From Rosettibacter sp037481715 (GTDB lineage Bacteria > Bacteroidota > Ignavibacteria > Ignavibacteriales > Melioribacteraceae): a stretch of 64,000 bases of DNA. The first letter of the stretch is position 1. Every line of letters starts with the position of its first letter. The DNA is taken from NCBI GenBank assembly GCA_037481715.1, contig JBBFLD010000002.1, forward strand, positions 186,001-250,000, given 5' to 3'. Position numbers and translations under genes: made by a program. Positions 53,420-63,661 of this stretch are shown piece by piece. The notes under the pieces were generated by a model. The model saw only the letters and a list, made by a program, of their open reading frames with translations, was not told the DNA's origin and did no database searches.

Positions 53420-55747
53420 ATGAGAATTAATTTAAAAATCCAATTCTTATTAGCAGCTGTTATTATTGGAATCCTTGTTTTCTTCCTTTATTTAAATGTC
53501 AATTCATTCACAAATGAAATAAATTCTTACCTTCTTCGAAAAGATATAACAAGCATTAAAACTATTGTTAATAATTACATAACAAAACTACATTTTTTAT
53601 TTATTGTTATTACAATAGCAGCGTTTTGCTTAGCTTTATTTTTTATATTCACGCTAATTTCAAAAATAAGTCAGCTAAAAATAAAGCTTCATAAATTAGC
53701 ACAGTTAGATTTTTCAGAATCATACAATAAATTTTTTATTAATGATGAATTAAGCAAAATTAATAATGACCTTAATCTGGTTCACAACACCTTTCATCGA
53801 TTTGTTAAAAATACAAGTTTAATTATAGATGCATTCTTTAAATTCCGTAATCAAAAAAATATAGATGAAATTTTAGAAACATTAGCTGATTTAACAAAAG
53901 AAATCTTCGATGTAAAATATGTTGCAATTTCTGTCTTTGATGACAAATCACGTGTAAAAAAATTTATAACAAGAGGCATTGATGAGGAAACAAAAAAATT
54001 AATTGGAAGATACCCAGAAGGAAAAGGTTTACTCGGTTATATTCATCAAACAAAACAAACATTAATGCTTGATGACCTCTCAAAATATCCTAAGTCATTC
54101 GGAGTTCCTCCAAATCATCCTGTTATGAAAACTTTGCTTGCTACACCGTTAATCCATGAAGATAAAAGTTTTGGAAATTTATACATATCAGAGAAAAACA
54201 ATGGTCAGCCATTTAATGAAGAAGATAAAAAATTTATTGAAATGCTTGCAATTATTGCAGTAAATCAAATTATTAATTTTGATTTCATCGAACAAATAAC
54301 TCGAAGAAATAATCTATTAAGAAATGAATCTGAAAAACTAAAAGAAATATTAAATAATTTATCTGACAGAAATTTTGCAATTGATTTTAATAATAATCAC
54401 TTTGAAGATGAAAACAACAAACTGATATTAGATAATCTGCAATTCATGGTTTACTCGCTGAAAGATATACTCAAGCAGGTTCGTGAAGTTACCGATACTC
54501 TTGCATCATCAACAAATCAAATTTCAGCAACAACAGAAGAATTGACTGCAACACTTAACAATCAATCAGCACAAATAAATGAAATAACAACATCAGCAGA
54601 CCAGATGAATATTGCAATTCAAACCAATGCAGAAAATGCTGTTCAAACTGCAAACAAAGTTTCGACTAACGGACAAATTATTAAAGAAAGTATTTATGAA
54701 ATTGGTGGAACAATTGACAAAGTCAAACAAATTACAAGTTTTGTTCAGAATGCAACTAAAAAATTAGAAGAACTTGGAAAATCTACAGAAGCAATCACTG
54801 GAATTTTACAAGTTATTGATGAAATAGCTGAACAAACAAATTTGCTTGCTCTTAATGCTGCAATTGAAGCTGCAAGAGCTGGTGAACATGGAAGAGGATT
54901 TGCAGTTGTAGCTGATGAGGTTCGTAAATTAGCTGAACGTTCTTCAAAATCTACTAAAGAAATTAGCGAAATTATTTCTGCTATTAAGAAAGAAACACAT
55001 AATGTAATCGATTCTATGAATGCGGGGAATAAAAATGTTTTAGAAATAATTGACCTTATTGAAAAATCTCAGAAATCACTCGAAAAAATTCCATCTAATA
55101 TCGAAGCAGTAATTGAATTGATTAATCAAATTGCTGCTGCAAGCGAAGAACAATCAGCAACTTCAAAACAAGTATATAAAAATGTGGAAAATATATCAGA
55201 AATGATTCATCAATCAGCACAGGCATTATCACAAATTGCAGTAGGTTCAAATGACCTCTCGAGATTAGCTGTTAGTTTGCAGGAACTATTAAATATGTTC
55301 AGACTTTCCGAATCAGATAATTTTGTTAAAGCAAAACAAATTACAGGTGATAACATTAAAATTGATGATTTTGGTTTTTCAGCTGCAAAGCTTGCTCACC
55401 GACAATGGAAAATAAGATTATCTAATGTAATTCTTGGGAAAGAAAAAGTTGAACCTCATACAGCAGGAAATTATAAAGCTTGTTCACTTGGTAAATGGTA
55501 TTATGGAGCAGGTTCAGCTTACTTCAAAAATGACCCGAACTTTATTGAATTAGAAAAATGGCATATTCAACTGCACAAATTAGCAGAAGAAATTGTAACA
55601 GATGTAATTCATGGCAATAAAACTTCAGCTAAGATTAAAATAGAAGATATAGAAAAATACAGCGATGAAATAATTAAATTATTGGATATACTCGAGAGAA
55701 AGTCTACTAAATACAAAGGTTCTTTACTTACTCCGAGTTTACAATAA
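53420..55747 (+). CDS. Methyl-accepting chemotaxis protein with GAF and zinc-binding CZB domains
   Basis: The 775 residues contain two membrane helices (about 7-27 and 56-79), a GAF domain (about 145-295: 'YVAISVFDD', 'LMLDDLSKYP', 'ATPLIHEDKSFGNLYIS'), a long coiled-coil signalling domain with the hairpin 'EIAEQTNLLALNAAIEAARA', 'GRGFAVVADEVRKLAERS' (about 465-515), and a C-terminal CZB domain ('HRQWKIRL', 'CSLGKWYYGAG', 'LEKWHIQLHKLAEE', about 672-770) with the Cys and His set that binds zinc. It lacks a large periplasmic domain, so it senses internally. It is the only chemotaxis gene in the window. Confidence 0.93.
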   Translation: MRINLKIQFLLAAVIIGILVFFLYLNVNSFTNEINSYLLRKDITSIKTIVNNYITKLHFLFIVITIAAFCLALFFIFTLISKISQLKIKLHKLAQLDFSESYNKFFINDELSKINNDLNLVHNTFHRFVKNTSLIIDAFFKFRNQKNIDEILETLADLTKEIFDVKYVAISVFDDKSRVKKFITRGIDEETKKLIGRYPEGKGLLGYIHQTKQTLMLDDLSKYPKSFGVPPNHPVMKTLLATPLIHEDKSFGNLYISEKNNGQPFNEEDKKFIEMLAIIAVNQIINFDFIEQITRRNNLLRNESEKLKEILNNLSDRNFAIDFNNNHFEDENNKLILDNLQFMVYSLKDILKQVREVTDTLASSTNQISATTEELTATLNNQSAQINEITTSADQMNIAIQTNAENAVQTANKVSTNGQIIKESIYEIGGTIDKVKQITSFVQNATKKLEELGKSTEAITGILQVIDEIAEQTNLLALNAAIEAARAGEHGRGFAVVADEVRKLAERSSKSTKEISEIISAIKKETHNVIDSMNAGNKNVLEIIDLIEKSQKSLEKIPSNIEAVIELINQIAAASEEQSATSKQVYKNVENISEMIHQSAQALSQIAVGSNDLSRLAVSLQELLNMFRLSESDNFVKAKQITGDNIKIDDFGFSAAKLAHRQWKIRLSNVILGKEKVEPHTAGNYKACSLGKWYYGAGSAYFKNDPNFIELEKWHIQLHKLAEEIVTDVIHGNKTSAKIKIEDIEKYSDEIIKLLDILERKSTKYKGSLLTPSLQ

Positions 55748-55751
55748 AAAA

Positions 55752-56729
55752 TCACAACAAATTATTTTCTCTAAGCCAGTCATCATTATAAATGGTAGAA
55801 AAGTATTTATAACCGCTGTCATTTATAATGGTGACAATATTGGCTTCTCTATCTATTTCTTTTGCAAGTTTAACTGCTCCCCAAATATTTGCACCTGATG
55901 AACCGCCTGCAATTATTCCTTCTTCATAAGCTAATTTTTTTGTCCATCCAAAAGCCTTTTTATCATCTATTTGATACATATCATCAAGAATATCAAGCTG
56001 AGCTGTTTTAATTAAAAATTCATCTCCCATTCCTTCAATTAAATATTTTGAAGGCTTGATTAGTCTTTTGTTTTTGAAATATTCATAAAATATTGAACCT
56101 ACGGGGTCAATACCTATAACTTTGATTGCAGGATTTTTCTCCTTCAAAAATTTTCCTGCGCCTGTAATCGTACCACCTGTTCCAATTGCCCCAATTAAAT
56201 AATCAATCTTTCCTTCCATCTGTTCCCATATCTCAGGTCCAGTTGTCATGTAATGAGCTTCGTTGTTATCTAAATTATTGTGTTGATCGATATAATAAAT
56301 TGTTGGGTCATTCTTAGCTAAGTTTAATGCATAATTGTTGTAAGATTCAGGATGTTCTGGAGGAAGTGAAGCATCGACTTTAATTACATCAACTCCAAGT
56401 ACTTCAAGCATTTTAATTTTTTCTTTGCTTGTTGTATCACGAATTACAATTTTCAATTTGTATCCTTTTTGTCTGCAAACAATTGCTAAACCCATTGCAG
56501 TGTTACCTGATGAATTTTCAATTATTGTATCACCGGGTTTTATCTTTCCTTCTCTTTCAGCTTTTTCAATCATATACTTTGCAATTCTATCCTTGATACT
56601 TCCACCAGGATTCATAAACTCAAGTTTAGCATAAATCTTTGCTTTCAAGCCTTTAGAAATATTTCCTAATTTAACAATTGGAGTCCTTCCAATTGCTTCA
56701 AGAACATTTTCATAACAAAAATTTCTCAT
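55752..56729 (-). CDS. Cystathionine beta-synthase/cysteine synthase-like PLP enzyme
   Basis: The 325-residue fold II PLP enzyme has 'NPGGSIKDRIAKYMIE' (PLP Lys), 'ENSSGNTAMGLAI' (substrate loop), 'GAIGTGGTITGAGKFLKE' (phosphate loop) and 'IIAGGSSGANIWGA'. The 'IVTIINDSGYKYFSTIYND' end is CBS-like. It lacks regulatory CBS repeats. It is on the opposite strand to the chemoreceptor, with 4 bp between stops. Confidence 0.88.
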   Translation of the reverse strand: MRNFCYENVLEAIGRTPIVKLGNISKGLKAKIYAKLEFMNPGGSIKDRIAKYMIEKAEREGKIKPGDTIIENSSGNTAMGLAIVCRQKGYKLKIVIRDTTSKEKIKMLEVLGVDVIKVDASLPPEHPESYNNYALNLAKNDPTIYYIDQHNNLDNNEAHYMTTGPEIWEQMEGKIDYLIGAIGTGGTITGAGKFLKEKNPAIKVIGIDPVGSIFYEYFKNKRLIKPSKYLIEGMGDEFLIKTAQLDILDDMYQIDDKKAFGWTKKLAYEEGIIAGGSSGANIWGAVKLAKEIDREANIVTIINDSGYKYFSTIYNDDWLRENNLL

Positions 56730-56751
56730 CTTTTATTCTCTGTTAATTTTT

Positions 56752-57654
56752 TTATAATAATGAATAACCTCTCAGAAATTCTTCGGCTGACATTCTTTTT
56801 CTTCCTTCCATTTGCAATTCCAAAATTTGAATTGCACCACTGGAAGTGCCAACAAAAATTTCTTTTTTAGTTTGATGAATTTTTGATTGTTCTAAATTTC
56901 TATTCTCAACAACTTTAGTTTTGTATACTTTATAAATTTTCCCATTATGCTCAAAAAAAGCACATGGGTGCGGTGATAAACCTCTTACTAGATTATGTAT
57001 TTCTATTGCACTTTTTGACCAATCAATTCTGCATATCTCTTTTGTAATTTTGGGGGCTGGGGATGCTAATGAATCATCCTGTTTGATTAATTCATAATTT
57101 CCAGTATTGATTAACTCAACAGTTTTTAATACAACATCGGCACCAAGAATCATCAATTTATCGTGAAGTGTTCCAAAATTGTCTTCATCTTCAATCTCAA
57201 TTTTTTCCTGAAGAATGATATTGCCGGTATCTACTTTTTCTTCAAGAAAAAAAGTTGTTACGCCTGTTTCTTTTTCTCCATTAATCAGTGCCCATTGAAT
57301 TGGTGCTGCTCCTCTGTATTTTGGCAGTAAAGATGCATGCAGATTAAAAGAACCTTTTGAAGGAATTGTGAATACATCTTGTGGAAGAATTCTAAAAGCA
57401 ACTACAACAAATAAATCTGGATTTATTTCTTTGAGCTGCTTAATAAAATTTTCTTCTTTGAGCGAAATTGGAGATAAAACTTTTAATCCTTTTGAAAGTG
57501 CAAATTCTTTTACAGGTGTTGGTAAAAGTTTTTTCCCTCTTCCTCTTTCTTTATCTGGTGCAGATACAACTAATTCAACTGTGTGATTGCTGTTTAATAA
57601 TTTTTCTAAAGAAGGGATTGCAAATTCAGGAGAACCCATAAATACAATTTTCAA
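56752..57654 (-). CDS. fmt: Methionyl-tRNA formyltransferase
   Basis: The 300 residues have 'IVFMGSPEFAIPSLEKLL', the catalytic 'NLHASLLPKYRGAAPIQWALINGEKETGVT' (in parts; Asn-His-Ser) and the C-terminal tRNA-binding domain. It formylates initiator Met-tRNA and pairs with def, 23 bp upstream. Confidence 0.95.
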   Translation of the reverse strand: MKIVFMGSPEFAIPSLEKLLNSNHTVELVVSAPDKERGRGKKLLPTPVKEFALSKGLKVLSPISLKEENFIKQLKEINPDLFVVVAFRILPQDVFTIPSKGSFNLHASLLPKYRGAAPIQWALINGEKETGVTTFFLEEKVDTGNIILQEKIEIEDEDNFGTLHDKLMILGADVVLKTVELINTGNYELIKQDDSLASPAPKITKEICRIDWSKSAIEIHNLVRGLSPHPCAFFEHNGKIYKVYKTKVVENRNLEQSKIHQTKKEIFVGTSSGAIQILELQMEGRKRMSAEEFLRGYSLL

Positions 57655-57677
57655 GTCACACTCCAGACAAATTATAT

Positions 57678-58223
57678 TTAATCTTCAACAATGGGATAAT
57701 TAATGTTGACTTCTCTCTTTTTAATTTTGTTTAAATCTTCCTGCAGTTGTTTCTTAATTTCTGCATTAACTCTGTCAGGAATTAACTTGCCAATTAAGTG
57801 ATCATATTCATGAAGGATTACTCTTGCAAACAAATCATCTGCTTCGATTTCGACTTCATTTTCATCTGCATCAACATACTTTACTTTAATTTGTTTTGGG
57901 CGTTCAACTTCTGCCTTTAATCCAGGAAGACTTAAGCATCCTTCTTCCATAATTTCTGTTTCTTCTGATTTCAAAATAATTTCTGGATTAATCATCACAA
58001 CTGGTTTGAATTTTTCATAACCATCAACACCTTTTAAATCAACAACAAAAATTGATTCTGTAAATCCAACCTGATTTGCTGCAAGTCCAATTCCATTAGC
58101 ATTTCGCATTGTATCAAACATATCTTTAATTTTTTTAATCAGTTCATCAGAAACCGAACGCACAGGTTTAGCTTTCTGTCTTAAAATTTTATTTCCATAT
58201 ATCGTTATTGGTAATATTGCCAT
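57678..58223 (-). CDS. def: Peptide deformylase
   Basis: About 181 residues with the three motifs 'NGIGLAANQVG', 'EEGCLSLPG' and 'ILHEYDHLIG' (Cys and two His bind the metal). I start at ATG 58223 (AAGGAAG upstream), one base after the previous stop. It removes the N-formyl group made by Fmt. Confidence 0.95.
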   Translation of the reverse strand: MAILPITIYGNKILRQKAKPVRSVSDELIKKIKDMFDTMRNANGIGLAANQVGFTESIFVVDLKGVDGYEKFKPVVMINPEIILKSEETEIMEEGCLSLPGLKAEVERPKQIKVKYVDADENEVEIEADDLFARVILHEYDHLIGKLIPDRVNAEIKKQLQEDLNKIKKREVNINYPIVED

Positions 58224-58224
58224 T

Positions 58225-59127
58225 TTAAATTTCTTCCTTTTCTTCTGTTTGAACAACACCTGCTGCAAGGTCTTTAAATAAAATTACCTCGCTTGAGCAG
58301 AATAACATTCGAATTAACAATCGAAAGATAATTAACATTTGCTGAAGAAAAAAGGAAATTGCCAAAAAGTAATAGGGTGTTCGTGGAATTTCTATCACAA
58401 TAAGATTATAAACAACCGGACCCAATGCTCCAAGAAATGCAATAAACAAGAATACAAGAAATACAATTGAAAAATTGTTCTTAATAAAATTTGATGCATA
58501 GATAATTTCTTGAAAAACTTTTGTTTTATCTTTCAATGCAAGAGAAATTTTTGAGTAATCTGATATCAATGTAATTATTCCAATTAAGAACAGTAAGAAT
58601 GTATATCTTAAAAAACGTATAATAAATTCAATCTTCATGAATTCAGTATTTCGAAATACAATAGTTATTAAATCACCAAGGAGGTCATTCAATAGAAATG
58701 CAATTGAATAAAAAATTACAGATACAAGAAGCACCTTAAAAAATCTGAAGAAGTATTTAACTCCGCCATAAAAAAAATCAACAAAATGATTTTTGTTGAA
58801 CTGATTGAATACAGAGATCAATCCTCCAAGATAAAATGTTTGAATAATTGTATAAATTCCGGCAACTGTATAAATAGCCCATGGAATTTGGTCCAGCGGT
58901 ATTTGGTATAGATTTCTGAATTGAAGATACCAGAAGTAATCGAATCCAAAATTTAATTTATCACTAATCAAAGAATTCTTTAAGTCATTTAAAAGCAAAT
59001 TATAAATTGGAACACTGAGCACAACAGCAAATGCAGTATTTGTAAACCAGAACAAAATCACAAACTTAAGATTATGACTTACAGCTCTTATTGAGTTAAT
59101 TAGAATTTCGTTGATACTTTTTATCAT
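58225..59127 (-). CDS. Polytopic membrane protein of unknown function
   Basis: About 300 residues with six or so hydrophobic helices. I recognise no named family, though the layout resembles DUF4013-like proteins. The ATG at 59127 overlaps the M1 peptidase stop as ATGA, so translational coupling is likely and I prefer it to a longer start. It is the middle gene of a peptidase-membrane protein-def-fmt series. Confidence 0.75.
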   Translation of the reverse strand: MIKSINEILINSIRAVSHNLKFVILFWFTNTAFAVVLSVPIYNLLLNDLKNSLISDKLNFGFDYFWYLQFRNLYQIPLDQIPWAIYTVAGIYTIIQTFYLGGLISVFNQFNKNHFVDFFYGGVKYFFRFFKVLLVSVIFYSIAFLLNDLLGDLITIVFRNTEFMKIEFIIRFLRYTFLLFLIGIITLISDYSKISLALKDKTKVFQEIIYASNFIKNNFSIVFLVFLFIAFLGALGPVVYNLIVIEIPRTPYYFLAISFFLQQMLIIFRLLIRMLFCSSEVILFKDLAAGVVQTEEKEEI

Positions 59128-61103
59128 CCTATACTTCCAAGCATCATTAATGCATTTTGAATCCAGAAAAACCATCTAAGTGCAATTGAAATTGAAGCCC
59201 AATACCTTGGCTCCAATGTAAATGAATTATTTGCAAAATTTATATCAAGAAGATTTTTTCTTTGCGGATCAATCTCGGCTGCAATAACTTTGTTATCAGT
59301 TCTAAATTCAAAAATTTTCCATCTTTCTTTTCCATCCCACTTTTGATAGAGAGTATCTTTATCAGTAAAAAGTGCAATATCATTCTTAAAAATGCCGTCC
59401 TCCAATCTTTCTGCTAAAACATGGTACACATTCGATGAAACTTTTTTTACAGATGTAATTCTGTAGTCAAAAATTTTTGAGTTGTAAAAAATATTTTCCC
59501 AGAACCATGATATATCTTCATTGCAATTTTTATTAACTATATTAATAAAATCTTCTGATTTTGGATGTTTGTATTTATATCTATCAAAATATTCTTGAAG
59601 TATTTTCATCATTTTATCAAAACCCAAATATCTTTCGAGAGATAATAACATTAATTCAGGTTTATCATAGGAGTTTACAACATAAGAAAGTCTTGATGGC
59701 TGTTTGTAAGAAGTATCTGCAATCGAGCCAATTGTTAAATTTTTATAATAATCTTTTGCACTATTGCTGCCTTCAACTATTGGAATATCTGCAACAGTGT
59801 AGATTAAAGGAATATCATTGAACGAAAGAAAATTTATTCCATAGACAGGTATAAAGGTAAGTATTTTAAAATTTTCTAAAATGTTTGGATAATATCTGTA
59901 CATTATTTTTGTTGAAAGATAAGAAGCAAAACCTTCATCGAGCCAGGCTTCATAAACTTCGTTGTTTGCAATAATACCATAAAAATATTGATGAGCAAAT
60001 TCATGAGCTGTAAGGTATTCCGGTGAACCTGTGTTTTTTGGTGAAAATAAATTTACATGAACTGTAAACAATGTTGGATATTCCATTCCACCAGAAGCAC
60101 TTGAATGAGGAACATCAATTAGAGAAATTGTTTGATAAGGATAAATTCCAACATAATTTTCAAAATACTCCAAGCAATATTTTACACATTGAATATATCG
60201 TTCTGAATATTTTTCATTTTCTGGTTGAATGTAAGCATTAATAAAAATTGGTGTGCCGTCTTTTCTATTATAAAAATCTTTTTTATGAATAATTTCATCG
60301 GAAGCCATCCAAGCAAAATCATGAACTCCATATTGAGTTATTTTATACAAAGTAAACTTTTCATTAACTATTTTTTCTTTACAAACTCCAGTTGATGCTA
60401 CAATATAATTTTCTGGCACTTTAATATTTACATTGTATTCTCCAAAATCAGCATAAAAATTAAGATAAGGATGATATTGACTGCATATCCATTTGCCATT
60501 TTCAAATACGCCAACTTTTGGAAACCACTGAGATACAAAATAAAAATTTCTTCCTGCAGCTCTTCCAAATCTTTTTACTGAAATAGGGATTATCAATGAG
60601 TATTCGAAATAAATTTTTACTGTATCATTTGGCTTTATAAATTTATCCAGAATTACTTTAGCTACAGTGCTGTCGTATGGATTTGGAATTTCCGGCTGGA
60701 AAAAGATTAAATCTGAAGGTTTACTGTCAACATTAAATTTCTTAATCTTAATTTCTGTTTGATTTTCCTTTTCAAGATTAAATGCTGAAGCAAATAAAGT
60801 TTTATTGTTTTTATAAGCATTTGCATAAAAATGAAAATGAATTTCGTTTGTATAAAAACTTGTTTTGTTTATCCAGATGATTTCTTCTTTAACATTAATT
60901 TGATTTTCATGAGGGATTAGTTCAACGTCGATATAGTAATTGGCAACACTCTGAATTTTATCATATTCTGATTTCAGAATACCTTTGAAATAAACAGATG
61001 TATTCTGAACATCAAAATTCTGGTATGATTCAAAGTTATTTTCATAAAAATAAAGGATACCAGAAAATAAGATTAAAAAAATCAGAATAAATAATTTTTT
61101 CAT
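59124..61103 (-). CDS. M1-family metallopeptidase, membrane-anchored
   Basis: The 659 residues begin with a hydrophobic anchor (about residues 3-21). The gluzincin site is complete: H367-E-F-A-H371, then Glu in 'EAWLDEGFASYLS' (about 390), with exopeptidase-type 'GGMEYPT' (about 338) replacing the usual GAMEN. A C-terminal beta-sheet/helical part follows. It probably acts on peptides in the periplasm. Confidence 0.9.
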   Translation of the reverse strand: MKKLFILIFLILFSGILYFYENNFESYQNFDVQNTSVYFKGILKSEYDKIQSVANYYIDVELIPHENQINVKEEIIWINKTSFYTNEIHFHFYANAYKNNKTLFASAFNLEKENQTEIKIKKFNVDSKPSDLIFFQPEIPNPYDSTVAKVILDKFIKPNDTVKIYFEYSLIIPISVKRFGRAAGRNFYFVSQWFPKVGVFENGKWICSQYHPYLNFYADFGEYNVNIKVPENYIVASTGVCKEKIVNEKFTLYKITQYGVHDFAWMASDEIIHKKDFYNRKDGTPIFINAYIQPENEKYSERYIQCVKYCLEYFENYVGIYPYQTISLIDVPHSSASGGMEYPTLFTVHVNLFSPKNTGSPEYLTAHEFAHQYFYGIIANNEVYEAWLDEGFASYLSTKIMYRYYPNILENFKILTFIPVYGINFLSFNDIPLIYTVADIPIVEGSNSAKDYYKNLTIGSIADTSYKQPSRLSYVVNSYDKPELMLLSLERYLGFDKMMKILQEYFDRYKYKHPKSEDFINIVNKNCNEDISWFWENIFYNSKIFDYRITSVKKVSSNVYHVLAERLEDGIFKNDIALFTDKDTLYQKWDGKERWKIFEFRTDNKVIAAEIDPQRKNLLDINFANNSFTLEPRYWASISIALRWFFWIQNALMMLGSIG

Positions 61104-61154
61104 ACATCAGAAACATAAGAACACTAAATTTTTAATTCAATTTTATAAATAAAA

Positions 61155-61207
61155 AAGGCTGCTCAAAATTTATCTGGAATAAGGAGTAATTAATTTCGAG
61201 CAGCCTT
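61155..61207 (-). terminator. Rho-independent terminator after hsp20
   Basis: On the minus strand AAGGCTGCTC pairs with GAGCAGCCTT across a 33-nt loop, followed by TTTTTATT. It lies 12 bp after the hsp20 stop. Confidence 0.8.
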
Positions 61208-61218
61208 AAAATCAGGAA

Positions 61219-61614
61219 TTACTTTATTTCAATTGTTTTTGGTTTTACTCGTTCATGTTTAGGCAATCGAATTTCGAGAACACCGTTCTCAAGTTTTGCA
61301 TCAATTTTAGATTCATCAATGCTGTCTGAAATTTTGAATCTGCGATAGAAGTTCCCAATTTCAGTTTCTTTTAGAACATATTTTCGATTTACAGCTTCAT
61401 CATAATTATCAATTCTTCCCATTATGACAAGATGATTGTCTTCAAGTTTAATCTTGAGATTTTCTTTTTTTACTCCTGGGATATAAGCATTCAAGAAAAA
61501 CTCATCATCGGTTTCATAAATATCAACAAGAGGAGCAACCCAGGATTCATTTTCTAATGCTTCTTCCCAGCTTTTTTGGGTTTTAACTTCCTGCATTTCT
61601 TTTACTTCTGCCAT
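61219..61614 (-). CDS. Small heat-shock protein (Hsp20/alpha-crystallin)
   Basis: About 131 residues with an alpha-crystallin domain: 'WVAPLVDIYETDDEFFLNAYIPGVKKENLKIKLEDNHLVIMG' (in parts), 'GNFYRRFKISDSID', 'AKLENGVLEIRLPKHE', ending in a basic tail lacking an I-x-I motif ('TIEIK'). I choose the ATG at 61614 (AGGAGG six bases upstream) over a GTG. It holds unfolded proteins for DnaK, encoded just upstream. Confidence 0.93.
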   Translation of the reverse strand: MAEVKEMQEVKTQKSWEEALENESWVAPLVDIYETDDEFFLNAYIPGVKKENLKIKLEDNHLVIMGRIDNYDEAVNRKYVLKETEIGNFYRRFKISDSIDESKIDAKLENGVLEIRLPKHERVKPKTIEIK

Positions 61615-61676
61615 ATCCACCTCCTTTTTTTATTTTTCAAACTTTTCAATTTAATTACTGAATTTATTTCTAAACT

Positions 61677-63590
61677 TTATTTTTTGTCATCATCAACAAC
61701 TTCATAGGAAGCATCCTGAACATCCTTATCATCCTTTCCAGTTCCCTCAGATTTAGCTTGAGAACCAGGATTAGCTTGAGAATAAGCTCCCTGCTGAGCA
61801 TAGAGATTCTGAGCAATTTCGTTCCATACTTTTGTTAGAGCATCAGCAGAATTTTTGATTCTGTTAGTATCATTAGTTTTGAGAGCATCCTCAACTTTCT
61901 GGATTTCACTTTCAAGTCTGCTTCTTTGTTCAGGAGTTAATTTATCTTTAAGTTCTTGAATCTGCTTTTTAGTCTGGAATACAAGATTATCAGCATTATT
62001 TCTGATTTCAGCAGCTTCTTTCTTTTTCTTATCTTCAGCGGCATGTTCTTTAGCTTCCTGTTTCATTCTTTCGATTTCTTCTTTTGTCAAGCCGCTTGAA
62101 GATGTAATTCTGATGCTTTGTTCTCGATTAGTAGCTTTATCTTTAGCAGAAACATGAAGAATTCCATTAGCATCAATATCAAAAGTAACTTCTATTTGAG
62201 GAACACCACGCGGAGCTGGCGGTATTCCATCAAGATGGAATCTTCCAAGTGTTCTATTGTCTGCTGCCATTGGTCTTTCACCCTGGAGAACATGAATTTC
62301 AACAGATGATTGATTATCGGCAGCAGTTGAAAATATTTCACTCTTTCGAGTTGGAATTGTAGTATTAGCCGGAATCAAAACAGTCATAACACCGCCTAAA
62401 GTTTCTATACCTAAAGACAATGGAGTAACATCAAGCAACAGAACATCTTTAACATCACCAGCAAGAACACCACCTTGAATAGCAGCACCAACAGCTACTA
62501 CTTCATCAGGATTTACTCCTTTATGTGGTTCTTTGCCAAAAATTTTTCTTACAACTTCCTGAACTTTTGGAACACGAGTTGAGCCACCTACAAGAATAAC
62601 CTCATCAATTTGTGAAGGAGTTACTCCAGCATCCTTCATTGCTTTTTCACAAGGTGGAATTGTTCTTTGAATTAAATCATCAATTAATTGTTCAAACTTT
62701 GCACGAGTAATAGTTATGTTTAAGTGTTTTGGTCCATCTTGAGTAGCAGTAATAAATGGCAAGTTAACATCTGTTTGCATTGAAGAAGATAATTCAATCT
62801 TAGCTTTTTCTGCAGCTTCTTTCAATCTTTGAAGAGCCATCGGGTCTTTTCTTAAGTCAATACCTTCCTGTTTCTGGAATTCATCAGCAAGATAATCAAT
62901 CAATCTCTGGTCAAAATCATCACCACCTAAGTGTGTATCTCCGTTTGTAGATTTAACTTCAAAAACTCCTTCGCCAATCTGAAGAATAGAAATATCAAAA
63001 GTTCCACCGCCTAAGTCATAAACAGCAACAATCTGGTCTTTATGTTTTTTATCGAGACCATAAGCAAGAGCAGCCGCAGTTGGTTCATTAATAATTCTTC
63101 TTACATTAAGACCAGCAATTTCACCGGCATCTTTAGTAGCTTGTCTTTGAGCATCATTAAAATAAGCTGGAACAGTAATAACAGCTTCTGTAACTTCGTG
63201 ACCAAGATAATCTTCTGCAGTCTTTTTCATTTTCTGCAAAATCATTGCAGAAATTTCTGGTGGTGAATATAATCTATCTCCAATCTTAACTCTTGCCGAG
63301 CCATTTTCTGCAGCAACAACTTCATAAGGAACTTCTTTTGTTTCTTCATCTACTTCATCAAGTCTTCTTCCCATAAATCTTTTAATTGAGAAGACTGTAT
63401 TTTTAGGATTAGTAATTGCCTGTCGTTTTGCAGGCTGTCCTACAAGAATTTCTCCTGTTTTTGTAAAAGCAACAACCGAAGGAGTAGTTCTTCCACCTTC
63501 AGAATTAGGAATAACTACAGGCTCATTCCCTTCCATTACAGCTACACAGGAGTTTGTAGTTCCTAAGTCAATTCCAATTATTTTTCCCAT
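61677..63590 (-). CDS. dnaK: Chaperone DnaK (Hsp70)
   Basis: The 637 residues comprise a full DnaK: ATPase domain ('GIDLGTTNSCVAVMEG', 'VITVPAYFNDAQRQATKDAG', 'IVAVYDLGGGTFDIS', 'VILVGGSTRVPKVQ'), linker 'DVLLLDVTPLSLGIET', substrate domain, and a disordered C-terminus ending in the EVVDD-type tail. DnaJ and GrpE are not in the window, and I find no CIRCE element upstream. Confidence 0.97.
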   Translation of the reverse strand: MGKIIGIDLGTTNSCVAVMEGNEPVVIPNSEGGRTTPSVVAFTKTGEILVGQPAKRQAITNPKNTVFSIKRFMGRRLDEVDEETKEVPYEVVAAENGSARVKIGDRLYSPPEISAMILQKMKKTAEDYLGHEVTEAVITVPAYFNDAQRQATKDAGEIAGLNVRRIINEPTAAALAYGLDKKHKDQIVAVYDLGGGTFDISILQIGEGVFEVKSTNGDTHLGGDDFDQRLIDYLADEFQKQEGIDLRKDPMALQRLKEAAEKAKIELSSSMQTDVNLPFITATQDGPKHLNITITRAKFEQLIDDLIQRTIPPCEKAMKDAGVTPSQIDEVILVGGSTRVPKVQEVVRKIFGKEPHKGVNPDEVVAVGAAIQGGVLAGDVKDVLLLDVTPLSLGIETLGGVMTVLIPANTTIPTRKSEIFSTAADNQSSVEIHVLQGERPMAADNRTLGRFHLDGIPPAPRGVPQIEVTFDIDANGILHVSAKDKATNREQSIRITSSSGLTKEEIERMKQEAKEHAAEDKKKKEAAEIRNNADNLVFQTKKQIQELKDKLTPEQRSRLESEIQKVEDALKTNDTNRIKNSADALTKVWNEIAQNLYAQQGAYSQANPGSQAKSEGTGKDDKDVQDASYEVVDDDKK

Positions 63591-63628
63591 TTTTCATACC
63601 CTTTAATTTGTTTATAAATAAAAAAAGG

Positions 63629-63661
63629 ATAGAGTTGAAGTAGAAATTACTTCAACTCTAT
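63629..63661 (-). terminator. Rho-independent terminator overlapping the 3' end of the second hsp20
   Basis: ATAGAGTTGAAGTA pairs with TACTTCAACTCTAT across a 5-nt loop, then on the minus strand a T/A-rich tract. The upstream arm encodes the final residues and stop of the hsp20 gene, so it separates hsp20 from dnaK. Confidence 0.8.
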
